From UBA6663 sp044226485 (GTDB lineage: Bacteria; Chloroflexota; Anaerolineae; Anaerolineales; UBA6663): a DNA stretch of 64,000 nt. Positions within the stretch are counted from its first letter, which is position 1. Every line of letters starts with the position of its first letter. Below are positions 36,555 through 45,831 of this stretch, one piece after another. The stretch is taken from assembly GCA_044226485.1 (NCBI GenBank), contig JBGAGY010000009.1, positions 248,001-312,000 on the forward strand, given 5' to 3'. Below the pieces are notes generated by a model. It made no database searches, was not told the origin of the DNA, and saw only the letters and a program-made list of their open reading frames with translations. Position numbers and translations under genes: made by a program.

Positions 36555-37571
36555 ATGAAAGTTGTCATTCCACTCGCAGGGTACGGCAAGCGTTTGCGCC
36601 CGCATACCTTCACCAAACCGAAGCCGCTGGTGAACGTCGCCGGAAAGCCCGTCCTCGGGCATGTCCTGGATATGTTCCAGACGCTCGAGGGCGTCGACGA
36701 GATCATCTTCATCGTCGGCCACCTTGGCGAACAGATTGAAGCCTATGTGGCCCAGAACTATCCTCACATCAAGGCCAGCTACTTCGAGCAGAAAGAGCTC
36801 AACGGCCAGTCGACGGCCATCTACCTCGCGCGCGAGCGCCTGAGCGGCGCCAACGCAGCGCCCATGCTGATGGTCTTCGTCGACACCATCATTGAGACAG
36901 ACCTGACCAAGCTGAAGACCGAGACCGCCGACGCGGTCACCTGGGTGAAGGAAGTCGAAGATCCGCGCCGCTTCGGCGTGGCCAAGGTCGGGCCGGACGG
37001 CTACGTCACCAACCTGATCGAGAAGCCCAAGGAAAAGGACAACAACCTGGTCGTGGTGGGGTTCTATTACTTCAAAGACAGCGGCCAGTTGATCGAAGCC
37101 ATTCGCGAACAGATCGAGGGCGACGTCCGCACGCAGAACGAGTACTTCCTGGCCGACGCCGTCAACGTGATGCTCAAGCGTGGGTTGAAGATGCGGGTCG
37201 AGAAGGTCGACGTCTGGCTCGACTGCGGCAAAACCGAGACCGTGCTCGAAACCAACCGCTACTTGCTTGCGCACGGCCACGACAACGCCACGCAGTATGA
37301 AGCCGGCGATGGCAGCGTCGTGATCCCGCCCGTGAATATCCACCCGACCGCCAAACTGACGCACTCGGTGGTGGGGCCGCACGCCACGATTGGGGCCGGT
37401 TGCCGCGTGATCAACTCGATTATCCGCGACTCGATTCTTGACGAAGGCGCTGAGGTCGACGACGCGTTGCTGACAGGCTCGATGATCGGCAAAGATGCGC
37501 GGCTCTCCGGCCGCTTCCGTACATTCAACATCGGTGAAGCGTCGGAGGTGGGGTTCCATACTGAAGATTGA
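36555..37571 (+). CDS. Sugar-1-phosphate nucleotidyltransferase with left-handed beta-helix tail
   Basis: 338 residues. The N-terminal domain (1-235) has the nucleotide motif PLAGYGKRLRPHTFTKPKPL, the metal Asp in VFVDTII and the sugar-binding EKPKEKDNNLVVVGFYYF. Residues about 255-338 are hexapeptide-like (VVGPHATIGAGCRV, INSIIRDSIL), so it resembles glucose-1-phosphate thymidylyltransferase or GlmU-type enzymes that make NDP-sugars for surface polysaccharide. The ATG at 36555 starts exactly at the conserved MKVVIPLAGYG. It stands alone with its own terminator; base and sugar are not determined. Confidence 0.88.
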   Translation: MKVVIPLAGYGKRLRPHTFTKPKPLVNVAGKPVLGHVLDMFQTLEGVDEIIFIVGHLGEQIEAYVAQNYPHIKASYFEQKELNGQSTAIYLARERLSGANAAPMLMVFVDTIIETDLTKLKTETADAVTWVKEVEDPRRFGVAKVGPDGYVTNLIEKPKEKDNNLVVVGFYYFKDSGQLIEAIREQIEGDVRTQNEYFLADAVNVMLKRGLKMRVEKVDVWLDCGKTETVLETNRYLLAHGHDNATQYEAGDGSVVIPPVNIHPTAKLTHSVVGPHATIGAGCRVINSIIRDSILDEGAEVDDALLTGSMIGKDARLSGRFRTFNIGEASEVGFHTED

Positions 37572-37600
37572 ACGACAGGCGCCAGGTATCAGGCATCTGA

Positions 37601-37636
37601 GCGGTGCGGCAACAGGCGTTGCCGCACCGCTTTTTT
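37601..37636 (+). terminator. Strong terminator of the nucleotidyltransferase gene
   Basis: Perfect 13-bp stem (37601-37613 with 37618-37630), AGGC loop, then TTTTTTG. Confidence 0.95.
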
Positions 37637-37680
37637 GTTGGGCTGTGCTGAGAATGCGTGTGTGACGGGTGATCTACCTT

Positions 37681-38040
37681 GATGACGTCGCCGGCCCTTC
37701 GACTGCGCGCGTGCGCGGTGAACTCGAAGGCACACGCGTCTGCCGCGCTCCGCTCAGGGTGGTGGCGCAGTTGGAGAAGGGCGATGGATGTTGTGGTTTG
37801 AAGCGCGTCACCGGCCCTTCGACTGCGCGCGTGCGCGGTGAACTCGAAGGCACACGCGTCTTCCGCGCTCCGCTCAGGGTGGTGGCGCAGTTGGAGAAGG
37901 GCGATTGTTCTTGTGGTTCGAAGCGCGTCACCGGCCCTTCGACTGCGCGCGTGCGCGGTGAACTCCAAGGCACGCGCTCCATCCGCGCTCCGCTCAGGGT
38001 GGTGACGCTCTTTGAGGGCTGGCAGGTGGTTTCTTCTTGA
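37681..38040. repeat. Three tandem 120-bp repeats
   Basis: Units 37681-37800, 37801-37920 and 37921-38040 have a period of exactly 120 bp. Units 1 and 2 differ at few positions; unit 3 diverges in its second half. Each contains GGCCCTTCGACTGCGCGCG and CGCTCCGCTCAGGGTGGTG, words typical of a widespread palindromic intergenic element. Confidence 0.9.
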
Positions 38041-38073
38041 TCAAAGAGCGTCACCACCCTGAGCGGAGCGCGG
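37983..38073. repeat. 33-bp perfect inverted repeat closing the tandem block
   Basis: Arms 37983-38015 and 38041-38073 are exact complements around a 25-nt loop. An inverted partial repeat unit continues to about 38138 (cgtagtcgaagggccggtgacgcg-type words). Confidence 0.85.
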
Positions 38074-38277
38074 AAGACATTTATGCCGTCGACGGTGCGC
38101 TCGTCCGCGCGTAGTCGAAGGGCCGGTGACGCGAGCCATACCGCCACCCACGCAGCCGATAGTTGTTGAAAGGGCCGGAGCGCCAGGGCGGCGCGCCCTC
38201 CCCGAGAGAGGGCAGCATCGCCAATGTCCCCAGGGACCTATGCAGGACCAGCGGTGGTGCGGGATGCGAGGCGATTC

Positions 38278-38306
38278 TTGACAACCACAAGGGTCGTCCT
38301 TATATT
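38278..38306 (+). promoter_or_regulatory. Sigma-70 promoter of the sugar operon
   Basis: TTGACA (38278-38283), 17-nt spacer, TATATT (38301-38306). Start expected near 38313, inside the operator dyad. Confidence 0.82.
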
Positions 38307-38314
38307 TGAAGACA

Positions 38315-38333
38315 TCAGACGTCCTACGTCTGA
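38315..38333. promoter_or_regulatory. Probable GntR operator TCAGACG-N5-CGTCTGA
   Basis: A 7-bp dyad at the transcription start of the gntR-led operon; placement fits autorepression relieved by a sugar ligand. Confidence 0.65.
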
Positions 38334-38370
38334 CCACAAATTTACTATAACGAAGGATAGAGTCGCGCTT

Positions 38371-39111
38371 ATGCAGGATCTGCGGATCGATCGTCGGAGT
38401 CTGGCCATTCAGGTCAGGGACCGCATTCGCGAGATGCTGCGCAGCGAGCACCTGCGCGCCGGAGACCAGTTGCCGTCGGAGGCCAGCCTGGCCGGCACCT
38501 TCGGGGTCAGCCGGGGCTCCGTGCGTGAGGCTCTGAAACTCCTCGAAGAAGAACGCGTCATCGTCTGCCGCCATGGCACCGGCCGTTTCCTGGCCGCGGA
38601 TCCTTCAAGCCTGATCACCGAAGACATCACCCGTCTGCGCAGCGTCACTGACCTCGCGCAGGAGCTGGGGATCGAGATCACGACCCGCGTGCTCTCGGCG
38701 CGAGTTGAGCCTGCCGATGATGTCGTGCGCTCTCACCTGCGGCTGGCGCCCGGCAGCCCGGTGCTGATCCTCGAACGGCTGCGACAGGCGGCGGGCGAGA
38801 CCGTCATCTACTCCGTCGATGTGCTGCCGACCACGCTCGTCAAAAGCACCGTAGACCCTGAGGCGTTCACGGGATCGCTTGTCGCGTTGATCGAAGGACA
38901 GTGGGGCGGGCAGCTGGCCTACTCGCGGGCCAAGATCAGCGCCGTGAACCTCGCCGACGACCTGAGCCAGCGTGTCGAAGCCAAGAACGGCGTCGCCTGG
39001 GTGCTCATGGAGCAGGTCAACTGCGACGCCAACGATCAACCCATCCTCTATTCGCAGGACTATCACCGCGGCGACATGATCCACTTCTTCGTGTTGCGCC
39101 GTCGCAAGTAG
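38371..39111 (+). CDS. GntR/HutC-family transcription regulator
   Basis: 246 residues. Winged helix-turn-helix at 10-75 (QVRDRIREMLRSEHLRAGDQ, LPSEASLAGTFGVSRGSVRE, then GRFLA) and a UTRA ligand domain at about 85-245 (VRSHLRLAPGSPVLILERLR). First gene of the sugar operon; probably represses it until a sugar or sugar phosphate binds. The ATG at 38371 is chosen because the promoter and operator occupy the longer frame. Confidence 0.88.
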   Translation: MQDLRIDRRSLAIQVRDRIREMLRSEHLRAGDQLPSEASLAGTFGVSRGSVREALKLLEEERVIVCRHGTGRFLAADPSSLITEDITRLRSVTDLAQELGIEITTRVLSARVEPADDVVRSHLRLAPGSPVLILERLRQAAGETVIYSVDVLPTTLVKSTVDPEAFTGSLVALIEGQWGGQLAYSRAKISAVNLADDLSQRVEAKNGVAWVLMEQVNCDANDQPILYSQDYHRGDMIHFFVLRRRK

Positions 39112-39124
39112 CCAAGGAGACATC

Positions 39125-40285
39125 ATGACGACGATTCGCATCCCGGCCGAAAACATCACGCGCCAGTTCGAGCAAGTGAAGGCCGAAGTCACGCAGGCCA
39201 TGCTCGACATCCTGCCGACCGGCAAGTACGTCCTCGGGCCAAACGTCAGCGAGTTCGAGCGCGAGTACGCCGCGTACACCGGCACCACCTACAGCCTCGG
39301 GATCAGCAATGGCACCGAAGCCCTGCATCTCGCGCTTCTGGCCTGCGGCGTCGGGCCCGGCGACGAAGTGATCACGGTGCCCAACACCTACATCGCGACG
39401 GTGTTTGCCATTTCCTACACCGGGGCCACTCCGGTGTTTGCGGACGTCGACCCGCGCACCTTCAACATCGACGTGACCCGGCTTGAGCGCTTGATCACGC
39501 CGCGCACCAAGGCGATCCTGCCCGTGCACCTTTACGGCCATATCGTGGATATGGACCAACTGCTCGAGATCGCGAAGCGTCACAACCTGTACGTGATCGA
39601 GGACGCCGCCCACGCCCACGGCGCCACGTTCAAAGGGCGCAAGGCCGGCTCAATGGGGCACGTGGGCTGCTTCAGCTTCTACCCCTCCAAGGTGCTGGGC
39701 GCCTATGGCGACGGCGGAGCAATCACGTGCAACGACCCCGAGATCTACGATCGGATCAAGACGTTGCGTTACATGGGTCAGCACAAGAAGTACCTGCACG
39801 AGATCCTGGGATTCCAGCAGCGCCTCGACGAGATCCAGGCCGCGATCCTGCGGATCAAGCTGCGCTACCTCGACGGCTGGATCGACCGCCGAACCGAGGT
39901 CGCCGAGATGTACACCGAGCGGCTGCAAAGCCTGCCGCTGCTCACGCCGCTGGTGAAGCCCGACCATCGGCATGCGTACTACATGTACACGATCCTGACG
40001 CCCGACCGCGACGACCTGATCGCGTTCCTGGCCGATCGTGGCATCGGCAGCCAGCCGATGTATCCGCTCGAAGTGCCGCACCAGCCGGCTTACGCGCATC
40101 TGGGCCACAAGCCCGGCGACTTCCCGGTGGCGGATGCACAGGTCAAGGAGCTCCTCTGCCTGCCGATGTTCCCGGAGCTCACGGACGCCGAAGTCGGTGA
40201 GGTCTGCGATGCCATCAACGACTTCTTCAAGGGGCGATCGGTGGCGTCATTGGCAAGTCAGAGCTTTGGCATCGGAGCGCGCTGA
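39125..40285 (+). CDS. DegT/DnrJ/EryC1/StrS-family PLP aminotransferase
   Basis: 386 residues. Family features: NGTEALHLALLACGVGPGDE, VIEDAAHAHGATFKGRKAGS and the PLP lysine in FSFYPSKVLGAYGDGGAI (near residue 188). These enzymes usually aminate keto sugars with glutamate, and some run in reverse. In a catabolic operon next to GH4 and a deacetylase, a role in amino-sugar turnover is plausible. It starts 13 nt after gntR with AAGGAGA upstream and overlaps the GH4 start by 1 nt. Confidence 0.9.
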   Translation: MTTIRIPAENITRQFEQVKAEVTQAMLDILPTGKYVLGPNVSEFEREYAAYTGTTYSLGISNGTEALHLALLACGVGPGDEVITVPNTYIATVFAISYTGATPVFADVDPRTFNIDVTRLERLITPRTKAILPVHLYGHIVDMDQLLEIAKRHNLYVIEDAAHAHGATFKGRKAGSMGHVGCFSFYPSKVLGAYGDGGAITCNDPEIYDRIKTLRYMGQHKKYLHEILGFQQRLDEIQAAILRIKLRYLDGWIDRRTEVAEMYTERLQSLPLLTPLVKPDHRHAYYMYTILTPDRDDLIAFLADRGIGSQPMYPLEVPHQPAYAHLGHKPGDFPVADAQVKELLCLPMFPELTDAEVGEVCDAINDFFKGRSVASLASQSFGIGAR

Positions 40286-41595
40286 TGGCGATCAAAGTCG
40301 TCGTCCTTGGCGGCAGCGGCGTAGCGACGCCGGCTCTGGCCCAGGCCCTGCATCAAGCGCCGGATCGGACGCAGCCGATCGAGCTCGTGCTGGTCGGTCG
40401 TTCGGCGAACAAGCTCGAGATCGTGGCCGGCATCGCGCGCCTGTTCGGCGAGGGCGATCCGCTGCTCACAGTGAGCACGTCCACCGATGTGGATGCAGCC
40501 CTCTCGGGCGCCGACTACGTGCTGAACCAGGTGCGGGTCGGCGGGCTCGAAGCCCGATCTTTCGACGAGAGCTTTCCGAATGAGCTCGGCCTGCCCGGCG
40601 AAGAAACCGTCGGGGCGGGCGGGTTCGCGAATGCGTCGCGCACGATCCCGGCCGTCTTGGATTACGCGCGCCGCATGGAACGGATCTGCCCCGACGCTTT
40701 GATGGTGTCGTTCGCCAACCCGAGCAGCCTGGTGCAGTACGCCGTCGCGCACTACACGACGCTCAATGTGCTCGGGCTGTGCGACGCGCCGATCAGTCTC
40801 TTGCAGAACGTCGGGCGCGCGCTCGGCGTGCCTGCGCATGAGCTCGAGATCGACTACGTGGGCATGCACCACTTCGGCTGGGTCAGTGGCGTGCGCCACG
40901 CCGGCCGCGACCGAATGGCCGAGGTGCTCGAGCGGGCCGCCGTGGCCAACCCAAACGTCGATGTGGCCCTGACGCGGGCGCTGGGCGTTGTCCCGGGCAA
41001 TTACCTCAACTACATCTTCCACGCCGACCGACTGCTCGCCAGCAAGCGCGGCAAGCCGACCCGGGCCCAGGAGCTCATGGGCCTTCAGGACGAGGTCCTT
41101 GTGGAATATGAGGCGTGTCTGGTTTCAGGTGAGAAACCCGCCGGCCTGGCGCGTCGCAAGGCGGCCTGGTACGACGCCATCATCGCCCCGGTGCTGCTCG
41201 CGTTCATCGAAGGGCGAGCGGGCCAGTCGGCGGCTTACAGGAGTCGGGCCTTCATCCTGAACGTCACAAACCACGGGCGCGTGCCCTGGCTGCCCGACGA
41301 CGCGATCGTCGAGCTGCCGTCGCGCATCGAGGCCGGCAAGATCGTGACGCCGCCTGCAGCGGCGCTCCCCGACGACGTCAGGAACCTGGTTCAACGCAAC
41401 TGCGCGTACGAACAGATGGCCGTCGCCGCCATCGTCGAGCGCGATCGCGAGCGGGCCTTGCGTGCCCTGCTGCTCAACCCCATGGTCCGTGGCTACGATC
41501 AGGCCGTCGCGATCCTCGAGCGAGCCTGGAGCTGGACGCCTGAAACGTCCGCGAGCGTCGGCGCGACGGGCGGGCAGGGAGGGGCTGCGCGGTGA
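40285..41595 (+). CDS. Glycoside hydrolase family 4 (NAD- and Mn-dependent)
   Basis: 436 residues. N-terminal Rossmann motif VVVLGGSGVATP, VGAGGFANASR and SFANPSS substrate loop, metal ligands Cys166 (GLCDAP) and His196 (YVGMHHFGW). GH4 enzymes cleave alpha or beta glycosides, often phosphorylated, by transient oxidation at C3. GLCDAP has Asp where many members have Asn (CNxP), which may shift specificity. Stop overlaps the ROK start by 4 nt (GTGA). Confidence 0.88.
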   Translation: MAIKVVVLGGSGVATPALAQALHQAPDRTQPIELVLVGRSANKLEIVAGIARLFGEGDPLLTVSTSTDVDAALSGADYVLNQVRVGGLEARSFDESFPNELGLPGEETVGAGGFANASRTIPAVLDYARRMERICPDALMVSFANPSSLVQYAVAHYTTLNVLGLCDAPISLLQNVGRALGVPAHELEIDYVGMHHFGWVSGVRHAGRDRMAEVLERAAVANPNVDVALTRALGVVPGNYLNYIFHADRLLASKRGKPTRAQELMGLQDEVLVEYEACLVSGEKPAGLARRKAAWYDAIIAPVLLAFIEGRAGQSAAYRSRAFILNVTNHGRVPWLPDDAIVELPSRIEAGKIVTPPAAALPDDVRNLVQRNCAYEQMAVAAIVERDRERALRALLLNPMVRGYDQAVAILERAWSWTPETSASVGATGGQGGAAR

Positions 41596-42563
41596 CCGCT
41601 GCACCGGGCTGTGTCGTGGTCGATATGGGCGGCACGCAGACGCGCGCGGCCTTGTGCGACGTCCACGGCCAGATCCTGCGCCGTTCCGTTCGGCCCACGC
41701 CGGCATCGCAGTCGGCCGACCAGCTCGTGCGGCACATCGAGGAAGCGATCGAGGAGGTCTGGCCCGCGCAGGAACCCGTCAGGGCGATCGGCGTCGCCAC
41801 GCCCGGCCCGTTGGATCCGTGGACCGGCACCATCCTGCATTCGCCGAACATCCCCGGCTGGGACAACTTCCCGCTGCGTCAGACGTTGCAAGATCGTTTC
41901 GCCGTGCCCGTGGTGGTGGCCGATGACGCCAACGCCGCGGCTCTGGCCGAGCATCGGTTCGGCACCCACCTGCGTTATGCCCACCTGATCTTCATCACCA
42001 TCAGCACGGGCGTCGGCAGCGGCATTATCGTCGACAACCAGCTGTTGTTGGGCGCGCATGGCCTGGCGGCCGAGCTCGGGCACATGACCCTACAGGAAGA
42101 CTCTCCGATTCGATGCGGGTGCGGCAGCCGTGGCTGCCTCGAGTCGCTGATCTCGGGGCCGTCGCTGGCGGAGCAGGCCCGCCAACGCCTGCTGGCGGGC
42201 GAGGCCAGTCAACTGACCGAACTGTGCCACGGCGATCCGGCCGCGATCACGGCCAGCCTGGTGGGCGCTGCCGCGCTGAACGGCGACGCGCTGGCCATCG
42301 AGCTGTTCCATCGAGCCGGCTACTACCTGGGCGTGGCCCTGACGAACCTGCTGTACATCCTCAACCCCGAGATCATCATCGTCGGCGGCAGCGTCAGCAA
42401 GGTCGGGCCGCTGCTGCTCGATCCGGCCCGCGCCGTGCTGCGGCGGCGGTGCATGGAGTACTACTGGAAGGACACGCCGATCGTGCCCTCGACGCTGGGC
42501 GACGACGTTGGCCTGCTGGGGGCGTGGTGCCTGGTCAACCCGCTCGCGGCCGTGAAGGACTGA
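41592..42563 (+). CDS. ROK-family sugar kinase
   Basis: 323 residues. ATP-phosphate loop VVVDMGGTQTRAALCD, catalytic Asp in VVADDANAAALAEHRFG, zinc motif CGCGSRGCLE (C-x-C-G-x2-G-C) and no N-terminal helix-turn-helix, so a kinase rather than an NagC-type repressor. It probably phosphorylates the imported hexose or N-acetylhexosamine. GTG start overlapping the GH4 stop; it ends 2 nt before the PIG-L gene. Confidence 0.88.
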   Translation: MTAAPGCVVVDMGGTQTRAALCDVHGQILRRSVRPTPASQSADQLVRHIEEAIEEVWPAQEPVRAIGVATPGPLDPWTGTILHSPNIPGWDNFPLRQTLQDRFAVPVVVADDANAAALAEHRFGTHLRYAHLIFITISTGVGSGIIVDNQLLLGAHGLAAELGHMTLQEDSPIRCGCGSRGCLESLISGPSLAEQARQRLLAGEASQLTELCHGDPAAITASLVGAAALNGDALAIELFHRAGYYLGVALTNLLYILNPEIIIVGGSVSKVGPLLLDPARAVLRRRCMEYYWKDTPIVPSTLGDDVGLLGAWCLVNPLAAVKD

Positions 42564-42565
42564 CG

Positions 42566-43366
42566 ATGGCGTCTCAACCGCTCACAGTGGCCGATCTCCT
42601 CGCGGCGCGACACGTGCTCTGCATCCAGCCGCACTACGACGACAACGACCTCTTCGCGGGCGGGACGATCGCGCGTCTGCACGATCAGGGCGTGCGGGTG
42701 AGCTACCTCACCGTGACCGATGATCTGGTGGGCGTGCTTGATCAATCGCTCAGCGAGGCCGACATGGCGGCGCAGCTCGAGGCCGAGCAGTACGCTGCCG
42801 GGGCGCTGATCGGCGTCGATGAGTTCTACAAGCTGGGGTATCCGGACGCCGGGGACTACGATTACTTCAAGCTGCGGCGCGACATCATCGGTTATCTCAG
42901 GCGCCTGCAACCCGATTGGGTGCTCACAGTGGATCCCTGGTTGCCGTATGAAGCGCATCAGGATCACATCATCACCGGCAAGGCCGTGTCTGAAGCTGTT
43001 TTGCTTGTCGAGTTCACGCGCCTCAAGACTCGGCCCGACATCGACGATGCTTATCAGCCGAGACCCATGACGGGTGTCGCCTATTACCTTACCGCGCACC
43101 CGAACGCCCTCGTGGACATCAGCGCCACGACGGCGCGCAAGCATCAAGCCCTACGAGCCTACCGGGCGCAGTTCACGCCGGAGAGCCTGGCCGACCTGAG
43201 CCGGGATCTGGCCGAGCAGGAACGCGCCGCCGCTGAGGGTTATGGGTTCGACGCCGCCGAACTGCTCAAGCTGGTTCGCCCGGCCGGTTTGCATGGAGAC
43301 ACGCGCACATGGCGCGCGCCGCTCGAGCTTCCATCTGCAAAAGAAAGGAAGGCCACCGACTCCTAA
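42566..43366 (+). CDS. PIG-L/LmbE-family deacetylase
   Basis: 266 residues. Zinc motif PHYDDNDLFAGGTI (H-x-D-D, near residue 23) and the second site EAHQDHI (near 131), as in N-acetylglucosaminyl deacetylases. It would remove an acetyl group from an N-acetylated sugar. The usual A-H-P-D-D-E is P-H-Y-D-D-N, so the catalytic environment is slightly unusual. ATG 2 nt after the ROK stop. Confidence 0.87.
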   Translation: MASQPLTVADLLAARHVLCIQPHYDDNDLFAGGTIARLHDQGVRVSYLTVTDDLVGVLDQSLSEADMAAQLEAEQYAAGALIGVDEFYKLGYPDAGDYDYFKLRRDIIGYLRRLQPDWVLTVDPWLPYEAHQDHIITGKAVSEAVLLVEFTRLKTRPDIDDAYQPRPMTGVAYYLTAHPNALVDISATTARKHQALRAYRAQFTPESLADLSRDLAEQERAAAEGYGFDAAELLKLVRPAGLHGDTRTWRAPLELPSAKERKATDS

Positions 43367-43476
43367 CCCACCCGCACGCACCCTGGCGTCGGCAGCAGTC
43401 CGACATGGCGGGGGCCAGGCCCGCGCAGTTGCGTTTCGCCTATCGATCGAGAACAAGCACACAAGGAGGAGGGAGT

Positions 43477-44811
43477 ATGCGTAAGTACCGGGTGATGGCG
43501 ATCATCAGTCTCATCGGTTTGATCCTGGCGGCGTGCGGGCCGGCCACGGCGCAACCCACAGCGGCAAGCGGCGACGCTTCGGGGAAGCTGGCGCCGATCG
43601 TAGTGGCCGTGTGGAGCGGCCCCGAGCATGACAACCTGGTGAAGCTGGCCGCGTCTTACACGGAACAGACGGGCAACGAGGTGACGGTCGAAGAGATCGC
43701 GCGCGAGTCGTATCAGGACAAGCTGACGACCACGTTCGTGGCCGGCGGCAGCGACTACGACGTGGCCTACGTGTCCTCCGACTGGCCACCGGCCTGGATC
43801 AAGGCCAACGCCCTGAAGGACCTCGACCAGTACTTCACCGACCCCAACGTCGTGGCCAAGGACTTCGACCTCAAGAACTATCAGCCCGCCATCAACACCT
43901 TCGTGTTCGACGGCAAGACCTATGCGTTCCCGTCCGAAGGCGACACGGCCTGGCTGTGGTATCGCACCGACCTGCTCGAGGCCAAGGGCATCGCGGTGCC
44001 CCAGACCTGGGACGAGTATCTGGCGGCAGCCAAGGCGCTCAACAATCCGCCCGAGGTCTACGGGGCCGTGATCGGCGCCAAGCCAGACGAAGCCCTGTGG
44101 GACTTTATGCACTACCTGTATTCGTTCGGCGGCGAGATCCTCGATAAGGACAACAAGCCGATCATCAACAACGAGGCCGGCGTCGCGGCGCTCACCTTCT
44201 ATGCGAACCTGCTGCTGACCGAAAAGGTCGTTCCGCCCGACGTGAACACGTACGGCTACAACGAAATCCTCACGGGCCTGCAGGAGGGCAAGGTGGCGAT
44301 GGGCGTCGAGTGGATGGCCGCGACCCAGACGCTGACCGACTGCGCGCAGTCGCCGAAGGTATGCAAGGATGGCAAGCCGCTGCTCGGCTACACCTTCATC
44401 CCTGGCTCCAAGCAGGCGGACGGCACCGTCGTGCACGGCACCGGCGGTTCGAGCTGGGGCTGGGTCATCCCGTCGGGCTCGAAGAACGGGCTCGCCGCGT
44501 ACAAGTTCATCGAGTGGCTGACCGGCCATGACGGCGGCAAGCAGTGGGCGCTCAACGGCGGCATCCCGTCGAACCAACTGGCGCTCACGGATCCCGAAGT
44601 CGCCCAGAAGATCCCGCAGTTCAAGATGCTGGGCGAAGTCATGCCCATTCGGCATCTGGTTCCGTCGACCACCGTCACCGGCGACATGGTGACTGCCATC
44701 GACGAGGCGATCTCCGCGGCCGTGACCGGCACCAAGTCGCCGCAGGCGGCCCTTGATGACGCCGCGGCCCGGATGACGGACCTGCTGACCAAGGCGGGCT
44801 ACATCAAGTAA
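43477..44811 (+). CDS. Sugar ABC transporter substrate-binding lipoprotein
   Basis: 444 residues, SBP_bac_1 family. Signal MRKYRVMAIISLIGLILA with lipobox LAAC, then sugar-binding text (WSGPEHDNLVKLAASYTEQT, SSDWPPAWIKAN, VHGTGGSSWGWVIPSGSKNG). The start is fixed by AAGGAGGAGGG 5 nt before the ATG. A hairpin follows before the permeases, favouring high binding-protein levels. Confidence 0.92.
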   Translation: MRKYRVMAIISLIGLILAACGPATAQPTAASGDASGKLAPIVVAVWSGPEHDNLVKLAASYTEQTGNEVTVEEIARESYQDKLTTTFVAGGSDYDVAYVSSDWPPAWIKANALKDLDQYFTDPNVVAKDFDLKNYQPAINTFVFDGKTYAFPSEGDTAWLWYRTDLLEAKGIAVPQTWDEYLAAAKALNNPPEVYGAVIGAKPDEALWDFMHYLYSFGGEILDKDNKPIINNEAGVAALTFYANLLLTEKVVPPDVNTYGYNEILTGLQEGKVAMGVEWMAATQTLTDCAQSPKVCKDGKPLLGYTFIPGSKQADGTVVHGTGGSSWGWVIPSGSKNGLAAYKFIEWLTGHDGGKQWALNGGIPSNQLALTDPEVAQKIPQFKMLGEVMPIRHLVPSTTVTGDMVTAIDEAISAAVTGTKSPQAALDDAAARMTDLLTKAGYIK

Positions 44812-44859
44812 TCCTTTGCGCCGGCCCGGGGTTCGCGACGGGCCGCTCCAGGAAGTCAG

Positions 44860-44896
44860 GGCCGGGTGGTGGGTCGACAGGGCTCGCCACCCGGCC
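44860..44896 (+). terminator. Attenuating hairpin between binding protein and permeases
   Basis: GGCCGGGTGG (44860-44869) pairs with CCACCCGGCC (44887-44896). No T run, so partial stop or mRNA protection. Confidence 0.55.
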
Positions 44897-44910
44897 TCCG
44901 CTAGGGGAGA

Positions 44911-45822
44911 ATGGACTGCATGGTCGCGACGCCCGCCCCCGGACGCAAACGCCACTGGCTGCGTCAGCTCGAGCCGGCCCTGTATATCGGCCCGGCCTTC
45001 TTGATCCTGTTCGTCATCCTCATCTATCCGCTCGGATATTCGTTCTGGCTCAGTTTTCACGAATGGACGCTGGCCGGTTTCGTCAACGGCGTTCCGTGGG
45101 TAGGCCTCGACAACTATCTGAGTCTGATCGCGCAACAAGACTTCAGGAATTCGCTCGGCCTGACGTTCACGTTCGTGATCTGCGCCCTGGCGTTGGAGTT
45201 CACGCTGGGCATGGGCGTCGCGCTGTTGCTCAATCAATCTTTGTTTGGGCGTAACCTCGTGCGATCGCTGATCTTCCTGCCGATGATGTGCACGAACGTC
45301 GTCATCGGCCTCACCTGGCGACTGTTGTTCAACTACGAGTACGGCATCATCGATTTCTATATCCGGCAGATCGGGCTGCCGCCGGTCGAGTGGCTGAGCG
45401 CTCCCGGCGTGGCGATGGCCGCGGTCATCCTGGTGGACGTCTGGAACACCACGTCGTTCGTGGCGCTGATGTTGTTGGCCGGGCTGCAATCACTGCCGGA
45501 GGAGCCGTTCGAGGCGGCCCGGATCGACGGAGCCTCGGCGTGGCAGACTTTCACGTACCTGACGCTGCCGATGCTCCGCCCCGCGATCCTCGTGGCGCTC
45601 CTGTGGCGCCTGATCGACACCTTCCGCATCTTCGACGTGGTGTATTTGCTCACGGCGGGAGGGCCGGCCCGCACTACTGAAGTGATCAGCCTCTACGTCT
45701 ACAACTACGGGTTCAAGTCGTTCAACCTCGGCTACGCGTCGGCGGCCTCGTACACGATGATCCTGATCATGCTCGTGCTCGCGGGGATCCTGGCGCGCAG
45801 CATCGGCCGCTCGTCGGAATAG
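44911..45822 (+). CDS. Sugar ABC transporter permease (MalF type)
   Basis: 303 residues, six helices. The EAA loop is AARIDGASAWQTFTYLTLPM. AGGGGAGA precedes the ATG; an ATG at 44920 is an alternative. It pairs with the following MalG-type permease; no ATPase is encoded here. Confidence 0.92.
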   Translation: MDCMVATPAPGRKRHWLRQLEPALYIGPAFLILFVILIYPLGYSFWLSFHEWTLAGFVNGVPWVGLDNYLSLIAQQDFRNSLGLTFTFVICALALEFTLGMGVALLLNQSLFGRNLVRSLIFLPMMCTNVVIGLTWRLLFNYEYGIIDFYIRQIGLPPVEWLSAPGVAMAAVILVDVWNTTSFVALMLLAGLQSLPEEPFEAARIDGASAWQTFTYLTLPMLRPAILVALLWRLIDTFRIFDVVYLLTAGGPARTTEVISLYVYNYGFKSFNLGYASAASYTMILIMLVLAGILARSIGRSSE

Positions 45823-45831
45823 GGGGAGAGC

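Larger units (their letters stand above)
37572..38370. other. 799-nt intergenic region: terminator, 120-bp tandem repeats, gntR promoter
   Basis: Holds a degenerate CAGGCGT run (37575-37597), the terminator at 37601-37636, the tandem repeat block 37681-38040 with its inverted partner to 38138, and the gntR promoter and operator at 38278-38333. Open frames across the repeats on both strands are by-products of GC-rich repetition. Confidence 0.7.

Noticed and set aside
37681..38040. CRISPR array
   Set aside because: Units are contiguous 120-bp copies without distinct spacers, and no cas gene is present.
37669..38147. Open frames through the 120-bp repeats on both strands
   Set aside because: The unit length is a multiple of 3, so repeats stay open by default; no initiation signal or conserved peptide.
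42113..42565. Long upstream extension of the PIG-L gene
   Set aside because: It reads out of frame through the ROK kinase; the ATG at 42566 gives the family N-terminus.
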